From: Rhizomys pruinosus
Lineage: Eukaryota > Chordata > Mammalia > Rodentia > Spalacidae
Assembly: GCA_009823505.1 (NCBI GenBank)
Contig: VZQC01007114.1
Location: 413,892 to 477,891, forward strand
Length of the DNA stretch: 64,000 nt
Direction: 5' to 3'
This document shows, piece by piece, positions 11,386 to 22,444 of this stretch; positions within the stretch are counted from its first letter, which is position 1, and the number at the start of each line of letters is the position of its first letter. The translations under genes were made by a program, and so were the position numbers. A model generated the notes under the pieces. That model was not told the DNA's origin and did not search any database. It saw only the letters and a list, made by a program, of their open reading frames with translations.

Positions 11386-11412
<27 letters not shown>
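11386..11412. repeat. TA/TG microsatellite
   Basis: 'atatatatgtgtgtgtgtg' continues as TG units at the 5' boundary of the L1-like segment. The other two copies of that segment also carry a TA tract in this position. Confidence 0.9.
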
Positions 11413-11664
11413 ATGTCATACCTATACTAAACTTACATCATCTGTACACAAACCATCATTTCCATATCATATTTCAGAAGTCACATTTTTTTCTTTTTAA
11501 TTTTATATTACTCCAAAATATGCCTACATATCCTCCACCCATATACCAAGATGACAGTAGAAAAACAAGTATTGGGTTAATTCTAGAGCCTGTTAAGGGA
11601 TTTATATTATAAGAGCAAAGTTCTACTTTTACTTGAGTAATTTCCAATTGTAGTTCTCCAGCCT

Positions 11665-11684
11665 CCCCCCCCCCCCCCCCCCCC
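11665..11684. repeat. Poly-C run of 20
   Basis: Twenty consecutive C, i.e. a G-run on the minus strand, directly before an antisense B4. The length may be unreliable in assembly. Confidence 0.95.
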
Positions 11685-11945
11685 GAGGCCTGAGGTTGAA
11701 CTTGGATGTCCCTGTCAGGAGATATCCACCTAGTTTCTTGAGACAGGTCTTTCGCTGGAATTTGGAACTCCACAGTAGGCTGGTCTGGCTTCTCAGTGTG
11801 CTTCAGGGATCCATCTGTCTCCACCTCCAGATCACTGGGATTTTAAGCAAAAACATAGCTAATTTTTTTGAATGTGAGTTCTAGGGATTGAACATGCATG
11901 CCAGCAAGCACACACTTTACTGACTAAGCCATTTTCTCAAACCCC
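11685..11945 (-). mobile_element. B4-type SINE, antisense
   Basis: Contains 'cttgagacaggtctttcgct', 'ggctggtctggcttctcag', 'cagatcactgggatttta' and the reverse ID head 'ctttactgactaagccattt'. A minus-strand open frame across it is a shadow. Confidence 0.75.
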
Positions 11946-12286
11946 TGGTTATAACATGAAGTTCAGTAAAAAAGTGGCAACCCTAACTTTTAAATAATCT
12001 TGTATTTTAAAATAGTTATTGTGTCAGGCTATTTCTAGGTCAAGTGTATCCAGAACTTCTATTTTCTTGTCAAGTGACATTTCTTCAATTGTCTTTTCCT
12101 TTCTGGTCAGTCTGATTTCCAGAATAATGGGTCTGCACTCTCCTCATCTGTGGTGGCACTGCTCGGAGTTCTCTGGGCATGCTCCATCAGACTGAATCCA
12201 GGCTGTTCTGCCTCCCACTTTCTAGATACCATATTTCTGTTGGTGGGATACAACCTGAGACATCTATGCTTTTATTTAAAATATAC

Positions 12287-12512
12287 TTTAGGGAGATATA
12301 CTATAGAGACAGCTCAGTGTTCAAAACACTTGCTGTTCTTCCAGAAAACCCAGGTTTGATTCCCAGTACCCACATGGTAGCTAACAACCATCTATTACTC
12401 CAGTTCCAAGGAATCTGACTCTATCTTCTGGCCTCTGTGGCATTGGATGACATGGGTACACTTATCTACATGCAGACAAAACACTCACACACATAAAAAT
12501 AATAAAATAGTA
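12287..12512 (+). mobile_element. B2-like SINE, older
   Basis: Contains 'gagacagctcagtgttcaaa', 'ggtttgattcccagtaccca', 'catggtagctaacaaccatc' and 'aaaataataaaatag'. It is more diverged than the 8.5 kb copy. Confidence 0.85.
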
Positions 12513-12582
12513 AACATCACATAAATCTTTAATAATAGTTTGAGATTTATAGAAAAGTTGTTACATCTACATCATACTTTCT

Positions 12583-12783
12583 TACTTTCATTTTATTTGC
12601 ATAAGTAATGTATTGCTTGCATGTGTGTAAATGTACCTAGGTCATGCAATGCTCAAGGAGGTCAGAAGAAAGCACTGGAGATACGAATGGTTGTTAGACA
12701 CCATGTGGGTACTGAGAACTAAAACTGGGTGCTCTTCCAGAGCAGCTGGTGCTTGTAACCACTGAGCCCTCTGTCCAGCCCCT
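12583..12783 (-). mobile_element. B2-like SINE, antisense, older
   Basis: Contains 'gtcatgcaatgctcaaggag', 'caccatgtgggtactgagaa', 'gtaaccactgagccctctg' and 'tccagcccc', in inverted B2 order. Confidence 0.85.
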
Positions 12784-13255
12784 CATTGTCAGCCCCATCT
12801 TGCTGGTGACAGTGTCTCCAGTTTCCTTTAGTCCTCACCCCTTGACTATCACGTGTTCCCTGGAATTTGTGTCAGGGTTAGTTTTCCTAATTCTGTCAGT
12901 AGTTTCAGTTCTGTACACAAAGTAGCAGGAGGTCTCTTCCCCACTCATTGTGCCACCGTACCCCGCTATCCCTTTCTCCTCCCCCTCCAGCTGGTTTCTT
13001 TCTCCTAAACCCTCCCAACTCCCCAGCCCCCCATCACACACATGGACCCCACCACACTCTCTATTCTCCTCTTCCTTTTGAGATCTTTATCCCCTATTAC
13101 AGCCCTCTGTTTTGTGATCTACAGTCGTTCTCAACTACCTTTCACACTGCACTGTGGTAGAGCAAATATGCCTATAATGTTAACTACCATCTCCGTGGTG
13201 TATCAAAATGTTTTTCATTGACTTATTTTTACTTTTTGTATATGAGTGTTTTGCC
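12784..13255. other. Unique, C-rich block
   Basis: Pyrimidine-rich unique sequence (12970-13075 is strongly C/T). No repeat family or gene recognised. Confidence 0.35.
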
Positions 13256-13257
13256 TA

Positions 13258-13345
13258 TGTATATATTGTATATATATATATTATATATGTATATATATAT
13301 TATATATATATATAAATGCACATACATAAATATATACATATATGT
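13258..13345. repeat. TA-rich microsatellite cluster
   Basis: Repeated TATATA blocks with inversions (tatatatattatatatg). They lie beside the L1 5'-end-like copy, as does a TA tract at 31.3 kb. Confidence 0.9.
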
Positions 13346-13364
13346 ATACATCCATCCATCCACA

Positions 13365-13675
13365 TATCACCTGAGTTGGAGGATTTTCATTTTTTCTTTC
13401 TTTTTTCTTTTTTTTTAACCAAAAGATGTCATGTTTTCCCCAAGAAAATGCTTGAAGGTTCCTCCTTGGCAAACCCAAACAACCATCAATCCTGCCCCTG
13501 TGCTCCACACTGGGGTCCCTCCCCACATGGTCACCCAAGTGAGGTCCAGTAAACACGTGTCCTGTCTTGATCTTCCTGTTCTGGTCTCCATGACACAGCC
13601 TGGTCCAACAATGGCAGTCTACACTCTGAAGAGGCTGAAATCCCAGTAGCCACTCAGTCCATGTGCTGAATAGTG
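13365..13675 (-). mobile_element. L1 5'-end-like repeat (copy 1), antisense
   Basis: On the plus strand it shares ordered landmarks with 31313-31785: 'gttggaggatttt', 'aaaagatgtcatgttttccc', 'gaaggttcctccttggcaaa', 'caatcctgcccctgtgctcc', 'aagtgaggtccagtaaacac' and 'aacaatggcagtct'. The reverse strand reads like the 5'UTR region of rodent L1 (tttgccaaggaggaacctt). Two related copies establish a repeat family. The L1 label is inference. Confidence 0.6.
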
Positions 13676-13714
13676 AGATGATATCTTAAAGTGGTTTTAA
13701 TTTGCATTTCCTTA

Positions 13715-13945
13715 TTTTTTAATTTTTTTATTTATTGTTTTTTATGTGTGTGAGTGTACTGTCTGCATGTAGGTTGGTGCACCCATGTCATGGAATGCTG
13801 CTGCAGAGGTCAGAAGAGGGCCTTGGATTCCCCTGGAACTGGAGTTAAGACCGTCCTTAACTGCCATGTGGGTGCTGGGAATCTAACCTGGGTCCTCTGC
13901 AAGAGCAGTTGGCGCTCTTAACCTCTGAGCCATCTCTCCAGCCCC
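13715..13945 (-). mobile_element. B2-like SINE, antisense, with target-site duplication
   Basis: T-rich tail at left, 'cctggaactggagtt' once (single 17-bp-type unit), 'gccatgtgggtgctgggaat', 'ctctgagccatctctccagc' at right. Flanking duplication 'tgcatttcctta' at 13703-13714 and 13946-13957. Confidence 0.92.
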
Positions 13946-14043
13946 TGCATTTCCTTAATTATTAACGATGGTGTTTTTTTTTTAAATCTTTTTGATGCAC
14001 CATATTGTTTGGTTTTACCCTGTGCTTTTAAATAAGTGAGTCA

Positions 14044-14102
14044 ATTTCTTCTCTATTTATTTACTATTTATTTATTTATTTAGTTAGTTAGTTAGTTAGT
14101 TA
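14044..14102. repeat. Tetranucleotide tract (TTTA/GTTA)
   Basis: ATTT-type units turn into GTTA units ('agttagttagttagttagtt'). It lies at the tail side of an antisense B4. Confidence 0.85.
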
Positions 14103-14106
14103 CTTA

Positions 14107-14327
14107 GCTGTTAGTTTGGGGACAGGGTGTCTGACTGAACCTGAAGCTCACCATTTCAGCTTCACAGGCTGGCAAATGAGTCCCCAGGACCCTCCTGTCT
14201 CTGCTCCCCAGTACTGGGATTATAAGCATGTATTGTGCTTAGTTTTACATAGGAGGTGGGGATCTGAACTCGGGTCCTCAAGCATGCACACCAGGCATTT
14301 TATCCATTGGGCCATCACCCAGCACTC
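14107..14327 (-). mobile_element. B4-type SINE, antisense
   Basis: Contains 'gacagggtgtctgactgaac', 'tcaccatttcagcttcacag', 'ccccagtactgggattataa' and the reverse ID head 'gggtcctcaagcatgcacac'. Confidence 0.85.
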
Positions 14328-14335
14328 TCTTCCCC

Positions 14336-14438
14336 CTGTAGACCTAGAATTGACTTTGTAGTCCAATCTGGCTGGGAACTGGCAGCAGCCCCTCTCCAGT
14401 GCTAGGATTACAGGCACAAGCTGCCAGGGCTAGCTTTA
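14336..14438 (-). mobile_element. B1-like SINE fragment, antisense
   Basis: Contains 'ccagtgctaggattacaggc' and 'actttgtagtccaatctggc', so it is an inverted B1 relic. Confidence 0.55.
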
Positions 14439-14439
14439 T

Positions 14440-15555
14440 TTGAAGTAGTCTCTGTGTTGCCAGGGCAGTCCATTCTGACTCATTATGTTCTCTTCTCTGG
14501 TCCTGGTATAGAAACTTTAGATCTATATGACAGTCAATTGTACTGCTATGAAATAAATATTTTTCCCTTCACCATAATTTTTATACTTCTTGGATTCATA
14601 TATAGTTAAATAATTTAGAAAAATATTAGCAAACTTCTAAAGCATGTGTTATTTTTTTTTTTTTGCCATGTTAAGGAGTCTGTAGTTAATTAGCTCTGTC
14701 TAATGGTACATATTTGACTGTGTAGAACTCACGTGAGTTATGTAACACTCCACAGTCACTGTAAAATCACTAACTGACAATCTCTTACTTAACCTGATAG
14801 TTGGTTATCACTTTTACTAAGCAAATAACCATTCCATATGCGATAAGCATTTCATCTGAGTATCTTTGCAGTGTGCTTCAAGTTGCAACAAGAATTACTT
14901 TAGAACCTGACATTACCACCCAAGGTGTAAAGAAGAATCATTTCCTCTCTTCTAATCTCAGTTCTTTTAGACAGTGCATGGCTTCGTGTGCAGTTCACTC
15001 ATGCTGTGGTGTTCTTTGGTTAGCGTCCTTTGGAAGCACACTATGCTTCTGATGTTAACAGCTATGGATTCTGGGATGCTGTGCTCCTGGGAATCACTTC
15101 TGAGGGATCATGGGATGCAGAGCAGGCAGGTAGGAAGTGCAAACTCTGCAGTGACTGCAGCTGAGACCTCTGCAGTTCTCCGAAGTGCTCTGGGGCCGCC
15201 CTGCAGTGCTGCCCTGAGTGGAGCCTGGGGCTGTCCCTTGGAGTTCTCCGTTCAGCAGTCATTAGACTTTAGCTGGTCCTGTTACCCGGGGAGAGACAAC
15301 TTCCTTCAGCCAATGCAGGGCCCAGATGGGGTTCATCTGAGAGCTGCTGTCAGCCGAGGGCTTTACACTGAAGGGAAGATCTGCAGCTCTGGGGACCACA
15401 CAGCAGGGCACCTCTAGCAGGTGAATTCAAGAATGCCCAGGTTCCATTCCCTGCTTAGGCATGGTGAAAGGAGTTGCTCTCATCTCCCAAGCATCCTGCT
15501 CACTTCTTGCCTAAAGTCCTGAATAGCTATTTAGTTTCTTCCCCTGTCTTTTGGC
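14440..15555. other. Unique block; GC-rich part at 15060-15420
   Basis: AT-rich to about 14970, then a GC-richer part with several CTGCAG hexamers. An open frame of 147 codons runs from 14974 to 15417, but it matches no family I recognise and lacks clear splice or promoter signals. I do not call it a gene. Confidence 0.35.
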
Positions 15556-15560
15556 AATAG

Positions 15561-15561
<1 letters not shown>

Positions 15562-15611
<50 letters not shown>

Positions 15612-15621
15612 ACACACACAC
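15562..15621. repeat. (CA)n microsatellite, interrupted by CGCA
   Basis: About 30 CA units with two CG interruptions near 15601-15608. Confidence 0.95.
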
Positions 15622-16186
15622 AGCAGCCTGGCACAAGTCAAGTGGAGAGTAATTGTTAATTTCTTCTACTTAGACTTTTCAATGCACCCTCAACTAACTT
15701 AATTCGGCCTCTAACAATTAAGTTTCTCAGAGTCCCAGTCTCTTCTTTGGAAAGCAGAGCAATGATCTCAACTTGCATTTCAAGAAGACTGTGGTATTGA
15801 AATGAAAATTTGTTTAGGGAATGATGAAAAAGATAAAGCAAGCCCTCAAATTAGTTCGCACCCCTCCCTGACTTCCACACCTGCACTTCCTTGAAAAACA
15901 CCAGTTTTAAGGACTACAGGTTTATTGGGACTGGGGGTATAATTCAGTGCAAAGTCCTGAGTGCAACCCCTAAACACCCCAACAGACTGAATACATGCTA
16001 CCCATTTCTGAAAGCATTTGGTGAAAGCATTGAACAAGTCTGTCATTTTTATGGGACAAAAGGTACATTTTTATAACCATTCTGTGAAGTACATCGTAGA
16101 ATGCAGATGGAAATATTACTTTCAATGTTCATTCCAGCTTTTCCAGTAAAAGAAACTCAAGTATCAACAGCTAGATGTGATTTGAA

Positions 16187-16322
16187 AGCCAGGTGTGGTG
16201 GTGCACACCTTTAATCCCCATGCATAGGAGATAGATGCAGAACCTCTGTGAAATCAAGGCCAGCCTGGTCTACAAGGCAAGTTCCAAGCCACCTGGCACT
16301 ATGGGGAGACCCTGTTTCCAAA
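16187..16322 (+). mobile_element. B1 SINE
   Basis: Contains 'gccaggtgtggtggtgcaca', 'cctttaatccccatgcatag', 'caaggccagcctggtctaca' and 'gagaccctgtttcc'. A short AG-rich run (16327-16350) replaces the A tail. Confidence 0.9.
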
Positions 16323-16561
16323 TGATGAGAGAGAGAAAGAGAGGAAGGTAGAGAGGTGATTTGAGCCCATACCTGCCACTGTCCGGGACCAAGCACCCCT
16401 CTACAGCTACCCATATCTTCCTTGTCAAACTTTGCTTAAATAGGACACCCCGTCCTTCTGCTAGTGTCTTACATGTGCTGAACAAAAGAGACTCTCGACT
16501 GGTGGCAAAGTGCTGGGCATTTTTCCCCTTTGTAGAAACCTCACTAATGTAAAGAAATAGT

Positions 16562-16718
16562 AGCCGGGCGTGGTGGCGCTTGCCTTTAATCCTAGCACTC
16601 AGGAGGCAGAGGCAGGTGGTTCTTTGTGAGTTCAAGGCCAGCCTGGTCTACAGAGTGAGTTCTGGGACAGCTGGGGGCTACAGGGAGACCCTATCTTGAA
16701 AAGACCAAAAAAAAAAAA
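16562..16718 (+). mobile_element. B1 SINE, well preserved
   Basis: Nearly complete: 'gccgggcgtggtggcgcttg', 'cagcctggtctacagagtga', then a poly-A tail of 12. The Pol III A and B box regions are present. A clear target-site duplication was not found. Confidence 0.95.
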
Positions 16719-16749
16719 GTAACTTGTCCCTCCAAGATGTGGCAGAATC

Positions 16750-17160
16750 TGTTGGTTTAGTTTGCAAACTGTTCAAATGGCTGGATACATGAATCCAGTT
16801 AATGATTTTGATCAGTTGATGAGCTGAGCAGAGTCCCTGTATTTTTGAGGCCTCTTCAGGTGTTCCTAGAAAGGAGGTGACATCGTGGAAACCATGTTTG
16901 TTTGTTTGTTTTTTTTCACACAGTGGTTTTATTACTCTTTACCAAGGGGGAAAAAGTACACATTACAGAAGCAGCAGCAATTTTAATTACAAGCAAAGGT
17001 TGTTTTTAATCCCCAAATGATTTGTTTTGGTGTTAGCAAGTAACTTAAATGTATATAGTAACCTTCAAATATCTATACTGAATATTTAAATTCATTAAAA
17101 TATGGCTTACACAGTTGATAAGGTTTGAACCAAACAATGCAGCAAAAACAGTTCATAAAA
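16750..17160. other. Unique block
   Basis: AT-rich unique sequence with a T-rich patch at 16898-16915. Nothing gene-like. Confidence 0.35.
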
Positions 17161-17174
17161 AAATTATATAACCA

Positions 17175-17418
17175 GGGCTGGAGAGATGGCCTAGCGGTTA
17201 AGAGCGTCAACCACTCTTACAGAGGACCCGGGTTCGATCCCCAGCACCCACATGGCAGCCAAGAACCGTCTGAAACTCCAATTCCAGGAGAACTCCAGTT
17301 CCAGGGGAGTCCGACACCCTCTTCTGACCTCCACGGCAGCACGACACGGGTGCACACACTTGCATGCAGACAGTACATTCATACACATACAGAAATAAAT
17401 AAAAAAAAAATTAAAAAA
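17175..17418 (+). mobile_element. Young B2-like SINE, two internal 17-bp units
   Basis: 'gggctggagagatggcctag' head, intact B box (gggttcgatcc), two copies of the 17-bp 'tccarttccaggrg' unit, and an A-rich tail. Flanking duplication 'aaattatataacca' at 17161-17174 and, with one change, at 17419-17432. Confidence 0.95.
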
Positions 17419-17589
17419 AAATTATACAACCAAAGAGAAATTTTCTTAAACTTGCCAAATTTCTTGCCTGGGTGTTTCCTATTTCTACAAGTTGCACACT
17501 ATATATTTTCTATAAAAGATTCATTCCTAGCTTAAACCATAGTAATGACATTCATTAACTAATTGATGCCCTGATTTTAAGATTGTGAG

Positions 17590-17700
17590 ATGCCTGGCTT
17601 AGTGGCACATGCTTTTAATCTTAGCAACTGGCGTAGCCAAAGAGTCACAAAATGGTGTCCAGCTTGGGCAATGTACCAAGACCCTGTCTCAAAAAAGGGG
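17590..17700 (+). mobile_element. B1-like SINE, diverged
   Basis: 'tgcctggcttagtggcacat', 'gcttttaatcttagcaactg' and 'accaagaccctgtctcaaaa', in B1 order. Confidence 0.7.
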
Positions 17701-17840
17701 GAGAGGGATGTAACTCATAGGTGGAACACTTGCTTATCATGCTGAGTGGGACAGTACTGAGGAATGTTTAATAATCTCATTTCTAGTTTTGCTTTCCCAA
17801 ACCATCCTCTTATTGTAATGCATTTTGGATCCTAAGAATG

Positions 17841-18005
17841 TTTTTTTGTTTGTTTGTTTTTGTTTGTTTTGAGACAGGGTTTCCCTGTAGCCTCAGCTGG
17901 CCTGGCTCTCTCTGCATAGGTCAGGCTGGCTTGATCTCTCAGAGATCCACTGACCTCTGCCTTCCAAGTGCCAGGACTAAAGGCATGTAACATGGTGGCT
18001 GGCCC
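17841..18005 (-). mobile_element. B1 SINE, antisense, TTTG-rich tail
   Basis: 'tttgagacagggtttccctg' through 'ctaaaggcatgtaacatggt' and 'ggctggcc'. The tail at 17841-17869 is a (TTTG)n variant of poly-T. Confidence 0.9.
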
Positions 18006-18169
18006 TAAATTGTTTTTAAACACATTTCAAAATCTTAAATCTTAAAAAGTTAAAAAATTACTATACTTATTCTTGGGAAAAAATGCTTACCACATATTAT
18101 ACCATGCCTAATACTCAGAGGCCTTCCTCCTTCCAAACAAAGGGTCTAACCTGCTCTGTTATTTTTTTT

Positions 18170-18300
18170 TCTCTGCATTAGTCTGTGGTCTTATACTGTA
18201 GTCCAGGCTAGCCTGGAACTCACTATTTAGCCCAGGTTGTCCTCAGGCTCTTTCAATCCTTCTTTCTGCCTCAGCCTCCCAAGGACTGAAACTGCAGGTC
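18170..18300 (-). mobile_element. B1-related SINE, antisense, old
   Basis: 'gtccaggctagcctggaact', 'cactatttagcccaggttgt', 'tgcctcagcctcccaagg'. Ordered like inverted B1 or proto-B1. Confidence 0.65.
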
Positions 18301-18674
18301 TCACAAACCGAACTAACTCTGGCTTCCTCCCCACAGCCTCCTTGATCCTTGATCTTTGTTTGCCGTGATGGGGTGACTCCCACCTTAGAACCTTGGGACT
18401 TGCTCCTTTCTTACACGTGTGCTAAATAACCTGCCTGCTCCCTTATGCTCTGCACCTCTGATCTAATGTGCTGAGCTCTTCTCTTGCAACTTTTAAGCTT
18501 TAAAGCAGACAGTCCCATCCTAACCTGAACATAAACTATCTTTCTCCCTGTTCGGGACCACATTCTACTATATCATCCATTGATTTATTTATCATATTTA
18601 TCAGCTTCTGTGCCCATGAGTGTCTGATTCTTATGGAGGCAGGGAAGTTTTTTATCTATTTATTTACTTATTTG

Positions 18675-18801
18675 TTTTTGAGAAAGGGTCTCACTATATA
18701 TCTCTGGCTCACCTGGAACTTGGTACATAGACCAGGGTGGCCTAGAACTCACAGAAATCCAGCTGCCCATGCCTCCTGAGTATTGCCCCCGTGCTCGGCT
18801 A
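18675..18801 (-). mobile_element. B1 SINE, antisense
   Basis: 'ttgagaaagggtctcactat', 'cagggtggcctagaactcac' and 'cccgtgctcggct'. A T/A-rich tail lies at 18651-18674. Confidence 0.85.
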
Positions 18802-18854
18802 ACAGGGGTTTCAGGGTGCACTGTGCCTTCAGGAGTCTTTAGCATCTAGGGGAG

Positions 18855-18895
18855 GATACAGAAATGAAATAAATGTTGGTTGAGTGAATGAATGA
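18855..18895 (+). mobile_element. Possible MIR/L2 3'-end relic
   Basis: 'aataaatgttggttgagtga' followed by 'atgaatga' is typical of the 3' end shared by MIR and L2. The body is too diverged, and is split by a B1, to be sure. Confidence 0.3.
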
Positions 18896-20090
18896 GTGTG
18901 AGAGAAGAGGGTGCAAAGCATGGGGAAAGGGACCTAGCAAGTGGTCAGAGCTGTGCAGTGCACTGTGGTGAGGCAAGGCTGCCTTCTAACACTATCAAGT
19001 TTACGTTTCTCTCCATGGCAAGCAGCTCAGAAGTGTTAGAAAATGTATCCATAAGGTATTTTTTTTCCTTTCTCTCCTACCTGCTTTCTTCTGCTTCTTG
19101 CTGTAGTTGTTGAGGTGCATGGTCCAATTTTTCACACCTTGTTCAGACTTGCCTGTTTATTGTGACTCCGCTGTTTTGAGTTTCCTACCTCCTTAAATGC
19201 ACAAAGCACTTCAAGAAAGGATTTCCATGTATTATATTTTGTTCAGAAAGTCTTATCTCAGGCAGACATATTTGCCCATTTTCTTTTTTATTACACATAA
19301 CAAAAAAAGTTTTACAATCATTACCCATGCAGAATGCTACTCAATAGGCTGGGTTAGTATCTCTCCATGAAACCACACACAATAAAACAGTTTCCTTAAA
19401 AAGTTAGCCAAGCCTAAGATGCCGATACTGGGATACTGGGCTTTAGAACACTTAATTATTTCTTTTCTTCCTCTATTGTTTATCATTGTTTTGTCAACTT
19501 TCCATATCACTACCCATAATGCTTTGAGTTTGGTTTTCTTTGAACATTCCTTTCTTCTGAACTTACCATGAACTTAGGCCTCTACCATGCTGCCACAGCC
19601 ACTTTATGAAGGAGGGGGGAAATCAACACTCTGGTTATAAAAGGTGCTAAAAGCCAGCTCAGATAATATAAAATAGGAAAAACACTTGTCTTATGCATTT
19701 TCAGGCTTCAATATGAGGTTTGCTTTAAAAAGAAGGTCAGTGTAATAATTTGTACATACTTAAGGGGAGTCAGGAATTCGGTTTGTGTAGGGAGGAGGAA
19801 GATTAGGTGGAATGTAGGGGGGAAGGATTGTGTAAATGCCAAATAAGATAAGGAGGACAAGCCCATTGTCACACAGGCTGCGCAGGGGAGAAGCATTTGC
19901 TTTATGCTCAAGGACAGAAAGGGTTTTTCTCCCTGCATTTCTCATTACTCCTTTGGATTCTTCTAGAAAGTTTTTATTCCTTCTAAAAGTGTCATGAGAA
20001 GGTCTCAGGACCGGAATCAAGTCTTGGGCTCTCATCCCAGTGCTTTTGTTGGATAAAACACAGTGGTCTGGAATAAGAATCATCTAATTT
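18896..20090. other. Unique block, about 1.2 kb
   Basis: No repeat recognised. It contains a TATAAAAGG-like string at about 19637, in AT-rich context with no other promoter feature. Open frames here are short and unrecognised. Confidence 0.35.
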
Positions 20091-20091
20091 G

Positions 20092-20302
20092 GGGCTGGGG
20101 TGCCAGCTTAGTTGGGAAAGAGTTTGCTTGCAAGCACGAGGATCTGACTTCAATCTCCAGAACACATTTGGAAACCAACAGCCTGAGCGTGGTGGTGTGC
20201 TCCTCTGATTGGAGGTGGACCCCTGGGATCACTGCCCGTCCAGCCTAGAAAGATCAGCAAGGCCTCTGGACCCGGGGAAAGACCTGTCTCAAAAAACAAG
20301 AT
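20092..20302 (+). mobile_element. B4-type SINE
   Basis: ID-like head ('ggggctggggtgccagctta', 'ttgcttgcaagcacgaggat') followed by a B1-like body ('gcctgagcgtggtggtgtgc') and 'gacctgtctcaaaaaac'. Confidence 0.85.
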
Positions 20303-20930
20303 GCATGGATGGTGAGGAACAACACCTCAGGTTAAATCAGTCACTTGAACACAAGTTCTGTGACACAGGCCACTCTCTCTGAATCCCTAGCTGACTAATA
20401 AGTGATGACTGGGAGGGTGGTGTATACACTGTAGATGCAGTGAACAGTGCAAAGGGTCAGGGCAAGCATACATCATGCTCCTTGAACCAACATGTCGTCG
20501 AAAACTGATAAATTGTTCATTTCTGAAATTATTCATTTCATATTTTCAGATGTTGCTTGACTGTGGGGTGACTAAGTCATTGGAAGCAAAACTGTAGATA
20601 TAAAAGGAGACCTCTCCAGGACACTTTAATCTGTCTTGGCCTGCCTCAGTGGCCACAGGGCTCCCAAATACCAATGATCACAAGAGTCAAACCTCGAGTT
20701 CAGGGTTCACTAGGAGACAGAAGAGCCTGGCCTGCTCAAGTTTTTGTGCGTTGATTCCCAGTCGCCTTGGCAGGGTCCGTGACGGGAGGAGAAGGGAAGG
20801 CTGTAGTGGACCTGATGAAGAGGCTGAGAGGAGACGGCCCATGGAGGGCCCGAGAGTGCTCAGATACTCATACAGCCTCCCTCCCTTGGAAGTGTAGTCA
20901 ATGGATGTCAAGGAACCACCAAAGGAGATT
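20303..20930. other. Unique block with TATA-like string and GC-richer 3' half
   Basis: A 'tataaaag' string lies at 20599-20606, and a GC-richer, CpG-containing stretch follows at 20690-20870. No recognised product. A short open frame at 20649-20897 is unsupported. Confidence 0.3.

Positions 20931-20931
<1 letters not shown>

Positions 20932-20976
<45 letters not shown>
20932..20976. repeat. (GT)22 microsatellite
   Basis: A pure GT run. Long Val/Cys and His/Thr frames here are artefacts. Confidence 0.95.
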
Positions 20977-20979
<3 letters not shown>

Positions 20980-20980
<1 letters not shown>

Positions 20981-21505
20981 GAGGGTGGAGAGTTCGGCAT
21001 ATGACATGTCACGATGAAGAATAAAGGGACATGATTCAAACCTTCACAGCTTCCGTAGGAGAGAATAGTGAGTGGACCTGGAAGGTCAGACTGGGTCCTG
21101 TGTAGAAAGGACTCCGGACAACACTTCTGCCCTCCCTCCTTCCCTTCCTTGCCTCTGCGTGGAAGAACTTCCTGTCAGGAAGGAGACAGCGAGTGGAAGT
21201 GATATGCCACATAGAAGCTGAGAGATTTCTTCACCCTTCCTTTATGGCCTTGCCTGTAACTGAGAGCTCTGGTCTGCTGTTCTAAATAGGCTGAACCCAT
21301 AAAGTGCCCTCCTCCCAAAGAAAGCAGGCCCAGGGCATGAGTTCCTACAAGATAAGAGTGTGACAGGCTGGGGAGACACCTTTCCTCACTTCTAATCCTC
21401 ATCATTTTTTAGGCAAATAAAATCAGATCTTTACTGCCTTGGCTAAGCTGCTCCCTTATTTGATAAAGGTTTTTCACAGAAGCAGTTTGGGCAAGATCCC
21501 ATGAA
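20980..21505. other. Unique block
   Basis: No repeat or gene recognised. Confidence 0.35.
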
Positions 21506-21509
21506 CATG

Positions 21510-21510
<1 letters not shown>

Positions 21511-21555
<45 letters not shown>
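21511..21555. repeat. (AT)n microsatellite
   Basis: About 21 AT units. Confidence 0.95.
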
Positions 21556-21557
<2 letters not shown>

Positions 21558-21559
21558 AT

Positions 21560-22440
21560 TTTAAGAAGCATGCTTGTCATCGAGTTTTGCCTTACTTTTT
21601 TTTTAATGCAATTTTTAGCTTTCTCTACAAATACTGACCATTGTATAGGTGAACTATCTCCAGGTCTGTATTGTTTCTGATATTCTTCCCACTTACACTT
21701 AGTGAACAGATAGATAAAGAGATCGAACTAGGAATACTAGAGCAGTAATAGGCATGCTTAGGATAGCCTCGAAGACAGGCAGACGGTCAGACGGATGGAC
21801 AGACAGAGGAGACCTAGGGAAGCATATTTTGCATTCTGTTTTACTCACTGCCTGGTTTCTGAACTTCGGCTCTTGCTCTATGACAGTCAAGGCCTTTTTG
21901 CTCAGTTCCTTCTTAGGCAATATCTATTGAACAGGAATGATGCACAGGACTGTGTTGGATGTCTATTTTTCCTGCCCTTAAGACATCATACTGTGGCGGA
22001 AGCAGGAGACTTTGAGTTTTGCAGGTTCCTGCATTGTGTAGGAGCATGTGCCTACTGAGATGCAAATGATGGGTCTTTTATTGCAATCTGAAGTAACTTG
22101 GAAAAGAGGCGATTTACTGATTCATAGAGCTTAGAAGGTGCAGGACAGTTAATGTCATTAGAGCAAGGACCCAACTCACATCTCACTCCTCCTGTCACCT
22201 GTGCAACTCATCCCTGCCCCAGCCGCCTGCTTTTGGAAACACTGTGGGCTGTGACGATCTAGCTAGTGACTCCGGAGAAAAGGGTGCTATACTGATTTTT
22301 CTGATTGTTTCTCTAGCTGGCCTGCTTGGGACCCTGCCCTCCCTAGATCAGTCATTGTAGTCAGCGGATGCTCTGTGGTGACCCTTGGTCTGTGACTGAG
22401 TGCCTCCCTCTTTGGTGATGAGGTACTTGGTTACATTTGG
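21560..22440. other. Unique block
   Basis: No interspersed repeat recognised. It contains a short 'agacag/gacgg' patch at 21770-21805. An 87-codon open frame at 21795-22058 has no recognisable family. Confidence 0.35.
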
Positions 22441-22444
22441 CCTG

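Noticed and set aside
14974..15417. 147-codon open frame in GC-richer unique DNA
   Set aside because: No recognisable domain, no supported start, splice or poly-A signal. GC-rich DNA has fewer chance stops.
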